Positions 40,797-49,397 of a stretch of DNA of 56,801 nt are shown here, piece by piece. Where the stretch lies: contig WBUQ01000012.1 in assembly GCA_008933635.1 (NCBI GenBank), forward strand, positions 1 to 56,801, in the 5' to 3' direction. The notes beneath the pieces are model-generated. The model saw nothing but the letters and a program-made list of their open reading frames with translations. It searched no databases and was not told where the DNA came from. The stretch's first letter is position 1; every line of letters begins with the position of its first letter. The stretch is from Desulfobulbaceae bacterium. GTDB taxonomy: Bacteria > Desulfobacterota > Desulfobulbia > Desulfobulbales > Desulfocapsaceae. A program made the translations under genes and the position numbers.

Positions 40797-42242
40797 TTAC
40801 ACAGTGACGCTGGCATCTTGCAGACCAATCTGATCCTTGAATCTCTCCAGGAGGGGCATGACGATTTCTTTGAGGTACTCTTCGGTCTGCCGCTGCGCGC
40901 GTCCTGTAAAACTTTCTTGATTGCCTATGATTTCATCAAGTTCAACGAGTGAGAAGGGGACTCGGGGGTCGTTTGCCAGTCTTGCGAGCAGGTCGTTCTC
41001 TTTTCCTTCTAGCTTGACAGCCTTTCCGGCGGCCACCGAGTGTTCTTTGACAATTTCATGGATATCCTGGCGACTCATCCCGCGGCCGACTGCTTCCATG
41101 AGTACCTTTTCAGTGGCCATGAAAGGAAGCTCGGCCTCAATGTGTTTCGATGCCTGTTTCGGATAAACAACCATATCTGACGTAATGTTCATATATAACT
41201 TGAGTATTGCGTCTGTTAGCAGAAAACATTGCGGGATGTCCATCCTCCTGATAGCTGAATCGTCGAGAGTTCTTTCGAACCATTGGTTGCTGAAAGTCGC
41301 AGCAAAGTTCGGAGCCAGGCCCATCAATTTCCTGGCTAAACCGGTCATTCTTTCGGCACGCATGGGATTTCTCTTATAGGCCATGGCAGAAGAACCAGTC
41401 TGGTTCTTTTCAAAAGGCTCCTCCTGAACTTTCAGGTTTGATAGCAAGCGAAGGTCTACGGCGAATTTATGAGCGGATGCGCCGATCCCGGCCAGGGTTT
41501 CTGCAAGCTTCATGTCGAGCTTTCGTGTATAGGTCTGGCCTGTTACAGCAAATGTTTCGGAAAAACCAAGCTTTTCTGCAACTCTCTGATCCATGGCGCG
41601 AACTTTTTCGTGGTCACCTTTGAACAGTTCGAGGAAGGTCGCCTGGGTTCCGACAGTTCCTTTGGCCCCCCGGGCCTTGAGTTGTGAAATAAAAAATTCA
41701 GCATATTCAAGATCCATAATGAGATCTTGGATATAAAGTGTGTTTCTCTTTCCAACCGTCACAGGCTGGGCGGGCTGAAAATGAGTGTAGCCAAGTGTCG
41801 GCAGAGATCGATGGGCATAGGCGAAATCAGCAAGATTCTTGATTACCTGCAGGAGGCATCCTCGAATCAACGCCATAGCCTCGCGTTGGATTATCAGATC
41901 TGTATTGCATACAACAAACTGGGACGTTGCTCCGAGGTGAATGATGCCGCTGGCCTTCGGGCATTTCAGTCCGAACTCGTAAACATGCGCCATGACGTCA
42001 TGACGTATTTCTCTCTCTTTCGCAGCGGCGACTTCGTAATCGATGTTTTCCCAGTTGGCGCGCATCTCCTCGATCATCTCATGGGTTACGATCTCCGTGA
42101 GGCCGAGTTCGTGCTGCGCTTCAGCCAAGGCAATCCAGCACTTTCTCCAGGTGGTGAATTTTTTCTTTTCTGAAAACAACTGTTGCATTGCTTTGCTAGT
42201 ATATCTGCTGACTAAGGGCTCCTGATAAACCTCTCTAGACAT
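40797..42242 (-). CDS. purB: Adenylosuccinate lyase
   Basis: Catalyses two steps of purine synthesis, the fumarate-releasing cleavages of SAICAR and adenylosuccinate. The 481 residues contain the family hallmarks GIIHLGATSQFVVCNTDLII, TLGYTHFQPAQPVTVGKRN (His region), RGAKGTVGTQATFLELF, and the signature TGSSAMAYKRNPMRAERM with the catalytic serine. I start it at the ATG at 42242 (MSREVYQEPLVSRY), where GGAG lies 9 bases upstream; the open frame extends to 42290 with unrelated residues. A 249-base AT-rich gap separates it from recJ. Confidence 0.95.
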   Translation of the reverse strand: MSREVYQEPLVSRYTSKAMQQLFSEKKKFTTWRKCWIALAEAQHELGLTEIVTHEMIEEMRANWENIDYEVAAAKEREIRHDVMAHVYEFGLKCPKASGIIHLGATSQFVVCNTDLIIQREAMALIRGCLLQVIKNLADFAYAHRSLPTLGYTHFQPAQPVTVGKRNTLYIQDLIMDLEYAEFFISQLKARGAKGTVGTQATFLELFKGDHEKVRAMDQRVAEKLGFSETFAVTGQTYTRKLDMKLAETLAGIGASAHKFAVDLRLLSNLKVQEEPFEKNQTGSSAMAYKRNPMRAERMTGLARKLMGLAPNFAATFSNQWFERTLDDSAIRRMDIPQCFLLTDAILKLYMNITSDMVVYPKQASKHIEAELPFMATEKVLMEAVGRGMSRQDIHEIVKEHSVAAGKAVKLEGKENDLLARLANDPRVPFSLVELDEIIGNQESFTGRAQRQTEEYLKEIVMPLLERFKDQIGLQDASVTV

Positions 42243-42424
42243 TGGCAAGGGCTCCATGGATTCAAACGATGGTTGAGGTATGATGGGCAAGATTATGAAA
42301 TATGGTTATTTGGCTTGCTCAAATCTTGTAATGGCGAGAAATGGATGCGCCATCTATACCACCTTTCCGGCTCAAAGGAAACAGGTCATGAGAAAGTCGA
42401 AATCTCAATGGGATTTATATGTCG

Positions 42425-42459
42425 CATAATGTATATTATGTATAACATATTAACATATT
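42425..42459. repeat. AT-rich inverted and direct repeats upstream of purB
   Basis: CATAAT-GTAT-ATTATG (42425-42440) is an inverted repeat; two adjacent copies of AACATATT (42444-42451 and 42452-42459) follow. They lie in the 249-base gap between recJ and purB, the longest gene-free stretch in the window, roughly 180 bases upstream of purB. They could be a regulator site or simply AT-rich promoter DNA. No gene was recognised in the gap. Confidence 0.45.
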
Positions 42460-42491
42460 GAAAATGTAGAAAATAATTCGCAGTTCTCTGT

Positions 42492-44186
42492 TCAGGAACA
42501 GCGTTGTAAATCAAGTAGATGGATCTGCCAATGGATTCTGCCATTGAATCTGTGCGGATTGACCGAATAGACGACATCGCAGTTTCTTTCCTCTTTCAGC
42601 ACTTCGGTCCTCTCCCCCAGATTGAATCCTATTCCTTTGCATCCGCCAGAGTCTGATCTGAATGTTGCCTGAAGATGTTCGCCATTCTGGCCTACTCGGC
42701 GATATTCAATCACCTTGGCATTCCTGTCCCTGAAAACGGGACGTTCATTCCCCTTCCCCATTGGCTCCATGAGGTGAAAGAATTCGAGGTGCTCCTCATT
42801 GAGAGCTTTCTGGATTGAAAAATCAATATGCTGGTCCATGGTCGCAGGTGATTTTGCAAAAGAGAATGACTTTATGATATTGCGGCACCGGTGACGAAAC
42901 GCTACGAGATCGTCCTGGTGTAGAGAGATTCCCGCGGCATACGCATGTCCTCCGAAGCCGAGAAGAATATCTTCGCATTCCTTTAGTATTTTCATTATGT
43001 TATAATTCTCGAGACTCCTGCAGGAGCCTCTCAGTGTCGACCTTCCGGCGGCTGGCGTCTGGGCTTCAGTGAGGACAATCACGGGAACGCGGAAGATTTC
43101 CAACAGCCTCGATGCGATTATCCCAAGGACGCCCTGATGGAACGGGCCAGATACTATGCAGCACTTGTCGGCAACGATTTCCTTGCGGTCGACAATTGTT
43201 AAAGCATATTCGAGGTTCTCTTTGCAGCAGGCCTTTCTTTCATGATTTATATTGTGCAACTTTTTGGCCAGTTTAACGGACTCCTCCTGGTCGTCACTGA
43301 CGAGCAATCTCATTGCCAGGTCAGCGCTGGCCATCCTGCCCGCTGCATTGATTTTGGGTCCTAAATGAAATCCGATATCATCGGAGAAGATCTTTCCCTG
43401 GATAATTCCTGTCTCGGCCAGCAATGCATGAAGGCCCGGGAAGATTGTCTGCTCAAGAACCTCCAGTCCAGCGCGGACTAACACCCGGTTGGTGTCAAGC
43501 AGAGGCACCATGTCTGCAATAGTCCCAAGTGCGGTATAGGCCAGGAAATCTTTCAGATTCGGCTCCACGGTATTTGTAAAAAAGCCGCGGGTCCTGAGAT
43601 GACTCCGTAAACCTGCAGCCAGGTAGAAGGCAACTCCAACGCCGGCAAGCTGCTGCCCATTGAAGCCGCAATCAGACTGGTTTGGATTGAGGACGATGCA
43701 CGGCGGCAGTGTCTCGGGCAGGTCGTGATGATCTGTCACAATGGCTTCTGCGCCCCAGCGCTGCAGTTCATTGATTTCTTCAAAGTTTGATATTCCGCAA
43801 TCGATTGTTATGAGAAGGAAATTGAAATCGTCAAGATCTTCGCCGATTTTCCGTAAGCGGGCAGTGTTCAGACCATACCCATCCGTGACGCGATCGGGTA
43901 TATGCCAGGTTACCTTCCTGCCGATGGATCGGAAAAATGAAGCAAGCAGGGCTGTGCCTGTGGTTCCGTCGACGTCATAATCTCCCCAGAGAACGATATG
44001 GCGATCTGCTGAGAGGGCGCTGGCTATCTTTTCCACTGCTTCATGCATTCCTTTCATGACAAAAGGAGAGGGAAGACTATTGAGGCTGGGGTAGAGATAC
44101 TCTTCGACCTCCCTCTGCCCTGACACTCCCCTGCTCTCCAGAATTTTTATGAATACAGGGGGGATATCTTCGTAACGGATGTGCAT
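42492..44186 (-). CDS. recJ: Single-stranded-DNA-specific exonuclease RecJ
   Basis: 5'-3' exonuclease on single-stranded DNA used in recombination and repair. The 564 residues carry the DHH phosphoesterase motifs HIVLWGDYDVDGTTGTALLA, LLITIDCGISNFEEI and EAIVTDHHDLPETLPPCIVL, and LGPKINAAGRMASADLAMRL; the DHHA1 domain shows GVLGIIASRLLEIFRVPVIV and LLGFGGHAYAAGISL. It begins 22 bases after miaA and is followed by the AT-rich gap. Confidence 0.96.
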   Translation of the reverse strand: MHIRYEDIPPVFIKILESRGVSGQREVEEYLYPSLNSLPSPFVMKGMHEAVEKIASALSADRHIVLWGDYDVDGTTGTALLASFFRSIGRKVTWHIPDRVTDGYGLNTARLRKIGEDLDDFNFLLITIDCGISNFEEINELQRWGAEAIVTDHHDLPETLPPCIVLNPNQSDCGFNGQQLAGVGVAFYLAAGLRSHLRTRGFFTNTVEPNLKDFLAYTALGTIADMVPLLDTNRVLVRAGLEVLEQTIFPGLHALLAETGIIQGKIFSDDIGFHLGPKINAAGRMASADLAMRLLVSDDQEESVKLAKKLHNINHERKACCKENLEYALTIVDRKEIVADKCCIVSGPFHQGVLGIIASRLLEIFRVPVIVLTEAQTPAAGRSTLRGSCRSLENYNIMKILKECEDILLGFGGHAYAAGISLHQDDLVAFRHRCRNIIKSFSFAKSPATMDQHIDFSIQKALNEEHLEFFHLMEPMGKGNERPVFRDRNAKVIEYRRVGQNGEHLQATFRSDSGGCKGIGFNLGERTEVLKEERNCDVVYSVNPHRFNGRIHWQIHLLDLQRCS

Positions 44187-44208
44187 CTGTCAATCCGGTA
44201 TAAGGGTA

Positions 44209-45171
44209 TTATTGGCTACCGGCATAATGATTCTCCAGCCAGTGCGAAATTCGCTGGCACACGACGTCTGTTTCTTCAGGTGAATGCCATTCGATGGAGT
44301 GATTTGCATTGAACCATGTGTATTGTCGTTTGGCATACCGACGTGTATCACGGGCCAGATAATTGACCACTTCAGCCATGGTCCATGTTTTATCTAAATA
44401 ATTCAACATATGTCTGTATCCGAGAGATCTCATCGAGGGGAGATCTTTCCGGTAACCTTGCTCAAGCAGGCCGCGGACTTCCTCTTCCAGGCCATATTCG
44501 ATCATCTTCAGGCAGCGCTGGTTGATCCGCTGATAGAGGGCCGGGCGGTCGCAGGTGAGTCCTATCTGCAGCATATTTGCACTATCGCTGGCAAAATCAG
44601 TACTTTTCTGCCGCTCGAGATGGATCGACCACGGAATGCCGGTGACACGGTAAACCTCGAGGGCCCGAACAAGGCGGTGACGGTCATTGACATGAATTCG
44701 GGAGGCCGTAACCGGATCGCAGGCAACGAGCTCGCTGAACAGCCTCTCCGGACCTTCATCGACAATTCTCTGCTGCAAATTCATGCGGATATCGTGATCT
44801 GCAGGCAGGCACTCGAATATGCCTTCAAGCAGGGCCCTGAGATAGAGACCGGTACCTCCGGTGAGGAGCGGGATCCTGTCGCGGCGATGGATGTCTGCGA
44901 TGGCGACCTTCGCATCAGCAGCAAACCGGGCGGCATCATACTGTTCGTCCGGATCGATGATATCGATGATATGGTGCCGGACCCTGGCACGTTCGCTGGG
45001 ACTTGCCTTGGCGGTACCGATATCCATGAAACGGTATACCTGCATCGAATCGACGCTGACAATCTCGCAGCCGAACCTTTCGGCGATTGCCAGCGACATG
45101 GCCGTCTTGCCTATCGCTGTCGGTCCGACTAGGATGAGAATCGGCTTCGCCAACTGTGGTGCTGCAATCAT
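44209..45171 (-). CDS. miaA: tRNA dimethylallyltransferase
   Basis: Adds the dimethylallyl group to adenosine 37 of tRNAs reading UNN codons, the substrate of MiaB. The 320 residues have the P-loop LILVGPTAIGKTAMSLAIAE (16-23), VSVDSMQVYRFMDIGTAKAS, HHIIDIIDPDEQYDAARFAA, LLTGGTGLYLRALLEGIFEC, and the RYAKRQYTWFNA motif near the C-terminus. Its ATG overlaps the stop of the upstream ComEA-like gene, and recJ follows after 22 bases. Both Mia enzymes thus sit in one strand run. Confidence 0.96.
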   Translation of the reverse strand: MIAAPQLAKPILILVGPTAIGKTAMSLAIAERFGCEIVSVDSMQVYRFMDIGTAKASPSERARVRHHIIDIIDPDEQYDAARFAADAKVAIADIHRRDRIPLLTGGTGLYLRALLEGIFECLPADHDIRMNLQQRIVDEGPERLFSELVACDPVTASRIHVNDRHRLVRALEVYRVTGIPWSIHLERQKSTDFASDSANMLQIGLTCDRPALYQRINQRCLKMIEYGLEEEVRGLLEQGYRKDLPSMRSLGYRHMLNYLDKTWTMAEVVNYLARDTRRYAKRQYTWFNANHSIEWHSPEETDVVCQRISHWLENHYAGSQ

Positions 45172-45644
45172 TGTACTGTCGAAAAGGAAAAATGCCGCTC
45201 AAGCTGGCGGAGCCGTTTCGGTCCTATTCCTGGCACCCGCAACAGGTCTTCTTTGCAGCGGAAAATCATTCCTTCGCTGCGCAGGCGAAGTATTTCTGCC
45301 GCCATATGGGGACCGATGCCGTCTACTGTTTCGATCAGCTGTGCGTCGGCCAGATTGATGGGGATTGGCTGGAACAAAAAAGGCGCGATTTCCGGTGGAA
45401 GCAGTTCCGGGCGATCCATGGCGATGCAATCAGCAGCTCGGCATCCGGTCAGTCTGCCATTCTGCCACTGGAGTTGAAGGGTATCACTCTCACGGGATGG
45501 AGTGCTAAAATAACGTAAATACATATCCATACCTAAAACAATGAGAAAAAAGATGAGGGCGAGAGTGAAGACGATGACGATACGCCTGTCAGATTCTTCG
45601 ACCGTTTCCCGGGGTTGGATCGATGGCGACGTTGGATGGGTCAT
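45168..45644 (-). CDS. Membrane-anchored helix-hairpin-helix (ComEA-like) protein
   Basis: 158 residues with one N-terminal membrane segment (IVIVFTLALIFFLIVLGMDM) after a short cytoplasmic part, a linker, and a C-terminal pair of helix-hairpin-helix motifs (INLADAQLIETVDGIGPHMA, then LLRVPGIGPKRLRQLERHF). This is the ComEA layout of a periplasmic double-strand-DNA receptor. The type IV pilus and ComEC needed for uptake are not in the window. I prefer the ATG at 45644 over the TTG at 45689; neither has a strong ribosome binding site. The stop overlaps the miaA start. Confidence 0.75.
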   Translation of the reverse strand: MTHPTSPSIQPRETVEESDRRIVIVFTLALIFFLIVLGMDMYLRYFSTPSRESDTLQLQWQNGRLTGCRAADCIAMDRPELLPPEIAPFLFQPIPINLADAQLIETVDGIGPHMAAEILRLRSEGMIFRCKEDLLRVPGIGPKRLRQLERHFSFSTVQ

Positions 45645-45801
45645 GGGTTGAACCAAAAATAGTCGGGGGGGAGAAAATTGCAATGTCAAAACCGTGGCTC
45701 ACCAGATTCCAGGGTTCAGTTTTCTCTTGTTTTCAGCGTCCGCATTCAGTATAGCACCTGAGCCTTACCAGTCAGACACTCCCATTTGCAGAGGAAAAAG
45801 C

Positions 45802-46284
45802 ATGTTGCCGCAGGAACGCTTCAATATCGTTCTCGTCGAACCAGAAATCCCTCCGAATACCGGATCGATCGCACGTCTGTGCGGGGCAACCAATACCACG
45901 CTGCATCTGGTGCATCCGCTCGGGTTTTCCACCTCGGACAGGCACCTCAAACGGGCTGGTCTTGATTACTGGGAGCATGTCCATATCGTGCACTGGGAAA
46001 ATCTTGATGCATTCCTCCAGGCCCAGGATGAGCGAAAACTCTTTTTCTTTACGACCAAGGTTAAAAAATCGTATACTGAAGCCTCATTCCAACCCGGAGA
46101 TTATCTCGTTTTCGGCAGAGAAACGAAAGGGCTGCCGGGAGATATTCTCTCGTTGTACAATGACCGTTGTTATACCATACCGATGGAGAACAGCCACATT
46201 CGCAGCCTGAATCTTGCCATGACGGCCGGCATCGTTCTGTATGAAGCGATTCGCCAACTCGGCAGGCGCAGGCCGGATCTGTGA
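45802..46284 (+). CDS. trmL: tRNA (cytidine(34)-2'-O)-methyltransferase TrmL-type
   Basis: SPOUT methyltransferase that methylates the wobble nucleotide of tRNA-Leu in E. coli. The 160 residues match the TrmL opening (FNIVLVEPEIPPNTGSIARL) and include LKRAGLDYWEHVHIVHWEN, VFGRETKGLPGDIL and the knot region IPMENSHIRSLNLAMTAGIV. AGAGGA precedes the ATG at 45802; the longer open frame starts in a region without homology. It diverges from the helix-hairpin-helix gene over about 160 bases. Confidence 0.93.
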   Translation: MLPQERFNIVLVEPEIPPNTGSIARLCGATNTTLHLVHPLGFSTSDRHLKRAGLDYWEHVHIVHWENLDAFLQAQDERKLFFFTTKVKKSYTEASFQPGDYLVFGRETKGLPGDILSLYNDRCYTIPMENSHIRSLNLAMTAGIVLYEAIRQLGRRRPDL

Positions 46285-46355
46285 TTCCCCTGCCAGTCTG
46301 GTGTGGAGCCTGGATTTATTCCTGTTTGTTTTCATAATTCAAAGGAGATACGTAC

Positions 46356-47441
46356 ATGGTTGATCGCATTTACAATTTCAGTCCCGGTCCTGCCGTTCTT
46401 CCCTACGAGGTTCTGGAGCAGGCTTCCCGCGATGTCGTCAATTTTCAGGGCCTGGGCATGGGGCTGATTGAGGTCAGTCATCGCTCGAAGCAGTTCATCG
46501 CAGTCATGGACGAGGCCGAGGCCCTTCTGCGCGAATTGATGGGGATTCCCGATAATTACAAAGTCCTCTTCCTTCAGGGCGGCGCTTCAAGCCAGTTTTT
46601 CATGGTGCCGATGAACCTGCTCGGTCCGGGCAAAAAAGCCACCTATCTTAACACCGGAACCTGGGCCAAGAAGGCCATCAAAGAGGCAAAACTGTTCGGA
46701 GAAGTCGAGGTTGCCTATTCGAGCGAGGAACAGAATTTCATCCGGGTGCCAAAACAGGGTGAATACACTGTCAGCCCTGATTCGGAATATCTCTACCTCG
46801 TCTCCAACAATACCATCTACGGTACGCAGTTTCCTGAATTTCCCGTCGTTGAAAAAATGATGGTCTGCGACATGTCCTCGGACATTCTGTCGAGGCCTTT
46901 CGATGTCAGCCGGTTCGGCCTCATCTTCGCCGGTGCGCAGAAGAATCTCGGACCGGCAGGCGTCACCATCGTCGTCATCCGCGAGGATCTCCTCGACCGG
47001 GCCCCGGCCACCACCCCCACCATGTTGAATTACAAGACACATGCCGACAAGGGTTCGATGTTCAATACCCCTCCCTGTTTCGCCGTCTATGTGGTCGGTC
47101 TGGTCCTGAAATGGCTGAAGGGTATCGGCGGGGTTCCGGCTATCGACAGGATCAATCGCGAAAAGGCTGCCCTGCTCTACGCCAAGATCGATGAGAGCGA
47201 CTATTATCGCGGTCATGCAGAACCGGCCTCCCGCTCGCTGATGAACGTCACCTTCAACCTCGCCACTCCTGCGCTTGAAGCAAAATTCGTTGCCGAGGCA
47301 GAGGCCATCGGCCTGAACGGCCTGAAAGGGCACCGCTCGATCGGCGGCTGCCGGGCTTCCATCTACAACGCCTTCCCAAGTGAGGGAGTTGCGAAGCTGG
47401 TGTCATTCATGAGCGAGTTCGAGAAGGCTAACCCTGTCTGA
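46356..47441 (+). CDS. serC: Phosphoserine aminotransferase
   Basis: PLP enzyme that converts 3-phosphohydroxypyruvate to phosphoserine in serine synthesis. The 361 residues start IYNFSPGPAVLPYEVLEQAS, the family opening, then MGLIEVSHRSKQFIAVMDEA, LFLQGGASSQFFMVPMNLL, and the PLP lysine in LIFAGAQKNLGPAGVTIVVI (near residue 198). The C-terminal GLKGHRSIGGCRASIYNAFP is typical. AAAGGAG lies before the ATG at 46356. The radical SAM gene follows 14 bases later. Confidence 0.97.
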   Translation: MVDRIYNFSPGPAVLPYEVLEQASRDVVNFQGLGMGLIEVSHRSKQFIAVMDEAEALLRELMGIPDNYKVLFLQGGASSQFFMVPMNLLGPGKKATYLNTGTWAKKAIKEAKLFGEVEVAYSSEEQNFIRVPKQGEYTVSPDSEYLYLVSNNTIYGTQFPEFPVVEKMMVCDMSSDILSRPFDVSRFGLIFAGAQKNLGPAGVTIVVIREDLLDRAPATTPTMLNYKTHADKGSMFNTPPCFAVYVVGLVLKWLKGIGGVPAIDRINREKAALLYAKIDESDYYRGHAEPASRSLMNVTFNLATPALEAKFVAEAEAIGLNGLKGHRSIGGCRASIYNAFPSEGVAKLVSFMSEFEKANPV

Positions 47442-47455
47442 CCGCAAAAGCCCAG

Positions 47456-48325
47456 ATGCACTATGAAGGAACAATCATCCGACCTCCCAGCGAGGCGTAT
47501 TCGATCATCCTCCAGGTGACGGTCGGATGTTCCTACAACAAGTGCACGTTCTGCGGCGCATTCAAGGATAAACATTTCCGGGTCAAGTCCGACGAGGAGA
47601 TAGACGACGATCTCCAGTTTGCCGCCAGATACTGCCGGAAACAGAATCGTGTGTTCCTGGCAGATGGTGATGTCCTTATCCTCCCGCAAAAACGTCTTTC
47701 CGCTCTGCTGATCCGGATACGCAGCGCTCTCCCGTGGGTCAAGAAGATTTCACTGTATGGCAACGCCCGGTCCATCCGGGCCAAGACCGCTGAGGATCTG
47801 GCTGCCCTGAAGAAACAGGGACTCGATCGTATCTATATGGGGCTGGAAAGCGGATGCGACGAAGTACTTGAAATTGTCTGCAAGGGTGAAACCTCCGAAA
47901 GCATGGTGGAAGCTGCGAAAAAAGTCAACGAAAGCGGAATGTTTCTTTCAGCAACAACCTTGCTGGGGCTGGGGGGGGTGGAACTGTCGGAACAACATGC
48001 CCGGCAGTCAGCGGAAACTCTCAATCGCATGGCTCCGCGACAGGTTGCCGCCCTTACCCTGATGCCGATGCCCAACACCCTGCTCGGCAGGCAGTTCCGG
48101 AACGGCCTGTTCCGTCTCCCCGACCAGCTGGGCATTCTGAAGGAGTTGCGGGTCCTGGTGGCAGGGCTTGAACTCTCCCATTCGATGTTCCATGCCAATC
48201 ATGCCTCAAATTATTTGCCGATCGAAGGCATCCTCAGCAAGGACAAGGCAAAAATCATTGCGGCAATCGATTCCGCCCTTGCCGGTCAAATGCCTCTCGT
48301 GCCCGAAAACATGAGGACCTTATGA
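47456..48325 (+). CDS. Radical SAM protein of unknown function
   Basis: 289 residues with a radical SAM core. The cluster motif is QVTVGCSYNKCTFCGAFKDK (C-x3-C-x2-C); LADGDVLILPQKRLSALLIR, LYGNARSIRAK and GLDRIYMGLESGCDEVLEIV follow, the last typical of HemN-like SAM folds. The C-terminal part (LSHSMFHANHASNYLPIEG) has no second cluster. Its stop overlaps the rlmN start by 4 bases, so it is coupled to a ribosomal-RNA modifier. The reaction is not known. Confidence 0.82.
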   Translation: MHYEGTIIRPPSEAYSIILQVTVGCSYNKCTFCGAFKDKHFRVKSDEEIDDDLQFAARYCRKQNRVFLADGDVLILPQKRLSALLIRIRSALPWVKKISLYGNARSIRAKTAEDLAALKKQGLDRIYMGLESGCDEVLEIVCKGETSESMVEAAKKVNESGMFLSATTLLGLGGVELSEQHARQSAETLNRMAPRQVAALTLMPMPNTLLGRQFRNGLFRLPDQLGILKELRVLVAGLELSHSMFHANHASNYLPIEGILSKDKAKIIAAIDSALAGQMPLVPENMRTL

Positions 48326-49383
48326 TGGATAACCGGACAGACCTGCGCAACCTCGATCAGAAAGGGCTGATCCGTTTCGTTGAGTCTCTCGGCCAGCCGG
48401 CATTTCGCGGCAAGCAGATGATGCCCTGGATCTACCGGCCCGGAGTCAGCCGAATCGAGGAGATGACCGACCTGGCCAAGGCCTTCCGGGAGGTCCTCGG
48501 GCAGCACGCCTATATCTCCAGGTTCACTGACCCGATTATTGATCAATCGACGGATGGTACGGTCAAATTCGGTTTTCGTCTGCACGACGGCCATATCATC
48601 GAATCGGTCCTTATCCCCGAACCTGACCGGAATACGCTGTGCATCTCCTCCCAGGTCGGCTGCGCGATGCACTGTTCCTTCTGTCTGACCGGCACCATGG
48701 GCATCGTCCGCAACCTTACGGCGGCGGAAATCGTCAACCAGGTCTGTGCCGCACGCGACCATCTGCTCGCTCAGCCAGCGGAGACGCTGATCGGTCCGCG
48801 CGCTGTCACCAACCTCGTCTACATGGGGATGGGGGAACCGCTGAACAATCTCGAGAATGTCCTGACCTCTCTCTCCATTCTGACCGAACAGAAAGGGCTC
48901 GACCTGACCGGCCGCCGCATCACTGTCTCGACATGTGGTATTGTGCCGAAGATGCATGAACTTGGCAGGCGGTCCACCGCCAATCTGGCGATCTCACTCC
49001 ATGCCGTCGATGACGAGACACGCAACAGATTGATGCCGGTCAACAAGGTCTATCCGCTGGATGAATTGTTTGAGGCATGTCGAACCTATCCGATGCCGAA
49101 GAGGCGAAGAATCATGTTCGAATACCTGATGCTGGACGGCGTCAACGATTCTGCAGCCGAAGCACGGGAACTGGCGCGGCGATTGCGTAAGATCCCGTGC
49201 AAAATCAACCTTCTTCCCTATAACAACTGTCCTGATCTGCCTTTTCACAGCTCGCCGATGGAGAGGATACTGGCCTTTCAGAAGATCCTGATGGACGCCC
49301 ATTATTCGGTTTTTATCAGGAGCAGCCGCGGGGCGGATATCCTTGCCGCCTGCGGTCAGCTTGCCGCCCACGGCAATGTGTAG
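48322..49383 (+). CDS. rlmN: 23S rRNA (adenine(2503)-C2)-methyltransferase RlmN
   Basis: Radical SAM enzyme that methylates C2 of A2503 in 23S rRNA and A37 in some tRNAs. The 353 residues contain the cluster motif SQVGCAMHCSFCLTGTMGIV, VTNLVYMGMGEPLNNLENVL, RRITVSTCGIVPKMHELG, LAISLHAVDDETRNRLMPVN, and, near the C-terminus, RSSRGADILAACGQLA, whose Cys is the methyl-carrier residue of the family. ATGATGG allows a start at 48322 or 48325. A strong ribosome binding site for the next gene follows. Confidence 0.97.
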   Translation: MMDNRTDLRNLDQKGLIRFVESLGQPAFRGKQMMPWIYRPGVSRIEEMTDLAKAFREVLGQHAYISRFTDPIIDQSTDGTVKFGFRLHDGHIIESVLIPEPDRNTLCISSQVGCAMHCSFCLTGTMGIVRNLTAAEIVNQVCAARDHLLAQPAETLIGPRAVTNLVYMGMGEPLNNLENVLTSLSILTEQKGLDLTGRRITVSTCGIVPKMHELGRRSTANLAISLHAVDDETRNRLMPVNKVYPLDELFEACRTYPMPKRRRIMFEYLMLDGVNDSAAEARELARRLRKIPCKINLLPYNNCPDLPFHSSPMERILAFQKILMDAHYSVFIRSSRGADILAACGQLAAHGNV

Positions 49384-49397
49384 CCAAGGAGGGAATA

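Noticed and set aside
42273-42461. 62-codon frame in the recJ-purB gap
   Set aside because: No ribosome binding site and no similarity; the AT-rich gap makes short frames likely by chance.
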